Shown here in pieces: positions 7,734 through 10,705 of a DNA stretch of 10,705 bases (the first letter of the stretch is position 1; the number at the start of each line of letters is the position of its first letter). The position numbers and the translations under genes were made by a program. The notes below the pieces were generated by a model. It saw only the letters and a list, made by a program, of their open reading frames with translations, had not been told where the DNA came from and did no database searches. Source of the stretch: CAWELS01 sp964468205 (GTDB taxonomy: Bacteria; Acidobacteriota; Terriglobia; Bryobacterales; Bryobacteraceae); NCBI GenBank assembly GCA_964468205.1, contig CAYXVG010000115.1, forward strand, positions 1 to 10,705, in the 5' to 3' direction.

Positions 7734-8833
7734 CTTCATCCGAACCGGAAGCCGCCCCCGGCTACACCCCAGCGAGCGCCCGGCGCATCCAAGATAATGT
7801 GGACTCGTACGACGCTCTGCTGGTGGTGTCATTTGGCGGGCCGGAGACGCCCGAAGACGTGATGCCGTTCCTCGAGAACGTGGTGCGGGGCAAACCGGTT
7901 CCCCGCGAGCGTTTGATCGAGGTGGCCGAGCATTACTACGAGTTCGGCGGCAAAAGCCCGATCAACGAACAGAACCGCGCGCTCATCGCCGCGCTCGCCG
8001 AAGAGTTCCGGCAGCGTGGTCCGAATCTGCCGATCTACTGGGGCAACCGGAACTGGCGTCCGTTCCTGGCCGAGACGCTTGGCCGGATGCGGGAAGACGG
8101 AATCCGCCGGGCTCTCGCCTTTGTCACCGCGGCGTTCAGTTCCTACTCCGGCTGCCGGCAGTACCGGGAGGACATTGCAGAGGCCAGGGCGGCCGTGGGA
8201 CCTGAAGCGCCGGAAGTGGACAAACTCCGAGCCTACTTCAATCATCCCGGCTTCATCGAGCCGATGATCGAGAACGTCCAGCGCGCGCTGGACAGCTTCT
8301 CAGCCGTGTTGCGCGACACCGTAGAATTGGTATTCACGGCGCACAGCATCCCGATGGCGATGGCGCGCACTTCACGTTATGTCGAGCAACTGGAAGAGGC
8401 GTGCCGGCTGGTGGCCGAAGGCGCCGGGCGTTCCGATTACCGGCTGGTTTACCAGAGCCGGAGCGGCCCGCCTTCCGTTCCCTGGCTCGAGCCGGACGTC
8501 TCGGACTACTTGCGCGACCTCGCCGCATCGAAGCGAACGCCCAATGTCGTGCTTGTTCCTATCGGCTTCATCTCGGACCACATGGAAGTGGTGTACGATC
8601 TCGACACGGAAGCCGCCGCGGTGGCGCGGGGGCTGGGATTGACGATGGTCCGCGCCGCGACGGTGGGCACGCATCCGAAATTCGTGTCCATGATTCGGGA
8701 CCTCGTGCTCGAGCGCATGGACCCGAAGCGCGACCGGGCCGCCCTTGGGAATCTCGGCCCATCCCACGATGTTTGCCCGGCCAACTGCTGCCCCGCGCCG
8801 GCCCGGCTGGGCGTCACCTCAAGCAGAGGGTAG
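7730..8833 (+). CDS. hemH/cpfC: Ferrochelatase, actinobacterial (coproporphyrin) type with iron-sulfur cysteines
   Basis: 367 residues from GTG 7730, whose last two bases belong to the upstream TGA (GTGA overlap). A second GTG at 7799 (MDSYDALLVVSFGGPE) would remove 23 unconserved residues and also fits family starts; neither has a strong ribosome binding site. The enzyme inserts Fe2+ into a porphyrin at the end of haem synthesis, in the cytoplasm. Visible signatures are VSFGGPETPEDVMPFLENV (33-51), HYYEFGGKSPIN (68-79), catalytic His205 in FTAHSIPMAMA and Glu286 in FISDHMEVVYDLD. Cys142 (SSYSGCRQY) plus Cys349, Cys353 and Cys354 (VCPANCCP) match the four [2Fe-2S] ligands of mycobacterial-type ferrochelatases. 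The sequence style is that of enzymes using coproporphyrin III in Gram-positive bacteria, so the substrate may be coproporphyrin rather than protoporphyrin; that is inference. It ends the NAD+ synthetase operon. Confidence 0.93.
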   Translation: MTSSEPEAAPGYTPASARRIQDNVDSYDALLVVSFGGPETPEDVMPFLENVVRGKPVPRERLIEVAEHYYEFGGKSPINEQNRALIAALAEEFRQRGPNLPIYWGNRNWRPFLAETLGRMREDGIRRALAFVTAAFSSYSGCRQYREDIAEARAAVGPEAPEVDKLRAYFNHPGFIEPMIENVQRALDSFSAVLRDTVELVFTAHSIPMAMARTSRYVEQLEEACRLVAEGAGRSDYRLVYQSRSGPPSVPWLEPDVSDYLRDLAASKRTPNVVLVPIGFISDHMEVVYDLDTEAAAVARGLGLTMVRAATVGTHPKFVSMIRDLVLERMDPKRDRAALGNLGPSHDVCPANCCPAPARLGVTSSRG

Positions 8834-8868
8834 CGCCGTCCAATCGGGCTCGCATCCAGCCCAAGAAA

Positions 8869-8900
8869 CCCTCATTCCAACCGATACGGAGTAATGAGGG
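8869..8900 (+). promoter_or_regulatory. Stem-loop in the motA leader
   Basis: CCCTCATT (8869-8876) pairs perfectly with AATGAGGG (8893-8900), leaving a 16-base loop that holds CCG-ATA-CGG (8881-8889) as a small nested stem. The right arm contains the alternative ATG at 8894 while the GGAG at 8888-8891 lies in the loop. A second possible hairpin, GGGG-AATG-CCCC at 8899-8910, follows at once and shares two G residues with the first, and CATTCC (8873-8878) could pair instead with GGAATG (8901-8906). There is no T-tract. It may separate ferrochelatase from motAB transcription or tune motA translation. Confidence 0.35.
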
Positions 8901-8920
8901 GGAATGCCCCGCTTGGGTGT

Positions 8921-9682
8921 ATGGACATCGCAACCGTCATCGGATTGGCCGCCTGTATCGCGCTCATTACCGGTTCCATCGTTCTCGGTGGTTCGCCTCA
9001 GATGTTCTTCAATGTTCCTTCAATCCTGGTGGTGATCGGAGGGACGGTGGGGGCCACGCTGGTCAAGAACCCGCTGCAGGTAGTGCTGGGGACGGTGGCG
9101 GTGGTTGGCAAAGCATTCCTGTCCCGGCTCCCGTCGCCGGCTGACCTGAACGAGGAGATAGTCGAGCTGGCGAAGAACGCCCGGCGGAACGGCATGCTCG
9201 CGCTCGAGAAGGCCCACATTGAGTACGACTTCCTGGCGAAGGGCGTGAGCATGGGCGTCGATGGGATCGAGTGGACGAAGATCCGGACGGTTCTCGAAAA
9301 CGACATCCGGTCGACGATCGGCCGGCACCGGACGGGCCGTTCCGTACTCGAGGGGATGGGTCAGGCGGCGCCGGCGTTTGGAATGATCGGGACGCTCATC
9401 GGGCTGGTTCAGATGCTGGCGACCTTGGATGACCCCGCTTCTATTGGCCCTTCAATGGCCGTCGCCCTGCTGACGACTCTTTACGGAGCTCTGCTGGCAA
9501 ATGCCGTATTCCTTCCGCTCGCCGGAAAGCTGAAGATACGTTCCGAGGAGGAACTGCAGATCATGCTGATGTGCGTGGAAGGCATCGCCGGTATCGTGGA
9601 CGCGGAGAACCCGAACTCGATCGACCAGCGGCTGAAGGTTTTCCTTTCGCCAAAGCTGCGAGACCAGGAGCGGGCGGCGTGA
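8921..9682 (+). CDS. motA: MotA/PomA-like flagellar stator ion-channel subunit
   Basis: 253 residues from ATG 8921. The start MDIATVIGLAACIAL matches the family's usual beginning, but there is no Shine-Dalgarno close to it; ATG 8894, with GGAG only two bases before it, would add nine residues and is a real alternative. Four membrane segments lie at about 4-23, 30-48, 146-167 and 177-200. The large cytoplasmic loop between the second and third carries NARRNGMLALEKAHIE (86-101), where the charged residues that contact the rotor are found in E. coli MotA. Conserved prolines sit at 151 (APAFGMIGTLIGLVQML) and 199 (NAVFLPLAGKL), matching Pro173 and Pro222 of E. coli. Length and wording are closest to the PomA style of short MotA. 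With MotB it forms the inner-membrane stator that turns ion flow into torque. Its TGA overlaps the motB GTG. Confidence 0.93.
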   Translation: MDIATVIGLAACIALITGSIVLGGSPQMFFNVPSILVVIGGTVGATLVKNPLQVVLGTVAVVGKAFLSRLPSPADLNEEIVELAKNARRNGMLALEKAHIEYDFLAKGVSMGVDGIEWTKIRTVLENDIRSTIGRHRTGRSVLEGMGQAAPAFGMIGTLIGLVQMLATLDDPASIGPSMAVALLTTLYGALLANAVFLPLAGKLKIRSEEELQIMLMCVEGIAGIVDAENPNSIDQRLKVFLSPKLRDQERAA

Positions 9683-10443
9683 TCGAACTCGAACCCGAAG
9701 AGGCGGCGGGGGCGCCGGAATGGATCGTAACGTTTGCCGACTTGATGTCCCTCTTGCTCACCTTCTTTGTGCTGATGCTTTCGTTTTCCACGACGGAGGT
9801 GGTTAAATTCCGGGAGGCGATGGGGTCCATCCAGGAGGCGTTGGGCATGAAGTCCCCCAATGACGCTTCCACGGTGCCGGTGGGCCAGAATCCGCTGACG
9901 CAGAATGTGGCCGATATCGGGGGCGCCGGGCTTTCGCCCTCGGAAATCGAGAAGGAACTCGACAAGGTACTGAAACAGTTCGGGCTCGAAGCCCAGGGAG
10001 AGGCCAAGCAGACAGTATTTGGCGTCGTCCTTCAGTTGGAAGGCGACCTGATGTTCCATTCGGGAGAAGCGGAGCTGACTCCAGTGACGTACGCCCTGCT
10101 CAATGGTCTGGCTGCGTGCATCAACCGGGTGGAGCGCAACGTGGATGTGGTGGGACATACCGACAATCGCCCGATATCCACGGCCATTTACCCGAGCAAC
10201 TGGGAACTCTCGGCGGCCAGGGCCGCACAGGCTGTGCGTTATTTGGTGGAACACGGCGTTCCGGCAGACCGGTTGCGCGCCATCGGCCGGGCCGAAACCG
10301 TGCCCATCGACACGAACGACACGGCTGAGGGCCGGGAGAGGAATCGGCGGGTGGAGTTTGTATTCACGGCGAAAGCTGGAAGCGAGGTTCCCCGCGGCAC
10401 CCTGGAGCAGGCGACGGCGGGCCAGCCAAGCCAAATGCAGTAG
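9679..10443 (+). CDS. motB: MotB/PomB-like flagellar stator subunit (OmpA-family peptidoglycan anchor)
   Basis: 254 residues from GTG 9679, which overlaps the motA TGA (GTGA); AGGAG lies eight bases upstream. An upstream ATG at 9571 lies inside motA and is rejected. The N-terminus has the MotB signature APEWIVTFADLMSLLLTFF with the ion-carrying Asp21 in the single membrane helix (about 16-37). A linker/plug region of roughly 40-115 follows. Residues ~115-230 are the OmpA-like peptidoglycan-binding domain, with VVGHTDNRPI (157-166), NWELSAARAAQAV (174-186), LRAIGRAETVPIDTND (199-214) and GRERNRRVEFVF (218-229). It anchors the stator to the cell wall while MotA contacts the rotor. The words TFADLMSLL and LSFSTTEVVKF resemble Vibrio PomB, which carries sodium; this is suggestive only. 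No other flagellar genes are in the window. Confidence 0.94.
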   Translation: MIELEPEEAAGAPEWIVTFADLMSLLLTFFVLMLSFSTTEVVKFREAMGSIQEALGMKSPNDASTVPVGQNPLTQNVADIGGAGLSPSEIEKELDKVLKQFGLEAQGEAKQTVFGVVLQLEGDLMFHSGEAELTPVTYALLNGLAACINRVERNVDVVGHTDNRPISTAIYPSNWELSAARAAQAVRYLVEHGVPADRLRAIGRAETVPIDTNDTAEGRERNRRVEFVFTAKAGSEVPRGTLEQATAGQPSQMQ

Positions 10444-10705
10444 TGGCGTGGCGGCAGGAGCGTGCGTGCGGAACGAAGCCGAATTTGGAGCCGCAGATGA
10501 ACGCGGATGAACGGTGCTGTTGGGGGCGAGGGAGGAATGAAGCCGATTTTAAGGGCCGCAAATGAACGCGAAGGGGGTGCGAAGGGGAAATTTGGGGCGC
10601 TGGCGCGGTGGGGACGGGCGCCAGGTGGGGTGTGAGGTGAGCAGGGGACGAGTGCGGGCGCAAGTTGGGTTCTCAGGGTGAGGTTGCCGGGGGCGGGGAG
10701 AGGTT
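10444..10705. other. Gene-free, G-rich end region
   Basis: I see no supportable gene in the 262 bases after motB. The stretch holds an imperfect direct repeat (10475-10579) followed by a plus strand rich in runs of three to five G from about 10571 to the end. A TGGCGC/GCGCCA inverted repeat (10601-10606 and 10618-10623, 11-base loop) lacks a T-tract. Open frames here translate to low-complexity sequence typical of spurious calls. Confidence 0.6.
10475..10579. repeat. Imperfect direct repeat of a dispersed intergenic type
   Basis: Two related units start at 10475 and 10539, 64 bases apart. Both begin GAAGCCGA, pass through a T-rich step and continue GCCGCARATGAACGCGRA. They differ by one indel and several substitutions, and the first unit adds a partial duplication (GATGAACGCGGATGAACGG). 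The GCCGCAGATGAACGCGGATGAAC wording, or its complement, is a familiar element in intergenic regions of many bacterial genomes and is often mistranslated as SSAFICG. It is therefore probably a dispersed non-coding repeat; its function is unknown. Confidence 0.6.

Noticed and set aside
8401..9144. 247-residue plus-strand open frame spanning the end of ferrochelatase and start of motA
   Set aside because: It is out of frame with both genes and covers their conserved motifs; the translation is arginine- and glycine-rich with no domain.
9481..10434. 317-residue minus-strand open frame across motA and motB
   Set aside because: Antisense to two unmistakable stator genes; no domain seen in the translation.
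10601..10623. TGGCGC/GCGCCA hairpin as a motB terminator
   Set aside because: It lies 158 bases beyond the motB stop, has an 11-base loop and is not followed by a T-tract.
10364..10663. 99-residue minus-strand frame with SSAFICGSK
   Set aside because: This is translation of the intergenic repeat and the C-rich strand of the tail, a well-known source of spurious protein calls.

Overview
The window is a GC-rich stretch of bacterial chromosome holding eight protein genes, one of them cut by the left edge. Several features point to an acidobacterium, most likely the Solibacter/Bryobacter group (order Bryobacterales): an outer-membrane receptor with an N-terminal carboxypeptidase-regulatory-like domain, a membrane protein joining a conserved acidobacterial-type N-terminal domain to two malectin domains, a secreted PQQ-type propeller beginning DWPAFRGPSRQG, and a YncE-type propeller fused to a phosphoesterase domain. 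This assignment is inference from protein style; there is no rRNA gene to confirm it. I found no tRNA, rRNA, insertion sequence, CRISPR array or phage gene.

Left block (1-2329). A TonB-dependent receptor gene (minus strand, runs off the left edge) is divergent from a gene for a single-pass membrane protein. That protein's cytoplasmic N-terminus resembles an OmpR/ToxR-type winged helix and its outside part is two malectin (carbohydrate-binding) domains. They share a 312-base control region with small palindromes and a good extended -10. The layout suggests a membrane sensor/regulator next to a nutrient receptor, but the link is unproven.

Middle block (2432-8833). A secreted PQQ-like beta-propeller gene (minus) is divergent, across only 53 bases, from a tightly packed plus-strand operon. 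The operon encodes glutamine-dependent NAD+ synthetase, a secreted propeller-phosphoesterase fusion whose metal-binding motifs look degenerate, and a ferrochelatase of the actinobacterial, four-cysteine (iron-sulfur) type. Stop and start codons overlap at both internal junctions, so translation is probably coupled. The three products have no obvious shared pathway.

Right block (8834-10705). After an 87-base gap with a conspicuous stem-loop come motA and motB homologues of the PomA/PomB style, overlapping by GTGA. They would form the ion-conducting stator of a flagellar motor, or a related ion-driven machine. The last 262 bases carry no gene I can support. They hold an imperfect direct repeat of a familiar intergenic type, followed by a strongly G-rich tract.

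The observations most worth following are the ToxR-like malectin sensor facing the receptor gene, the apparently disabled phosphoesterase, and the iron-sulfur type ferrochelatase in a Gram-negative-style genome. I did not find a clearly novel multi-gene system.
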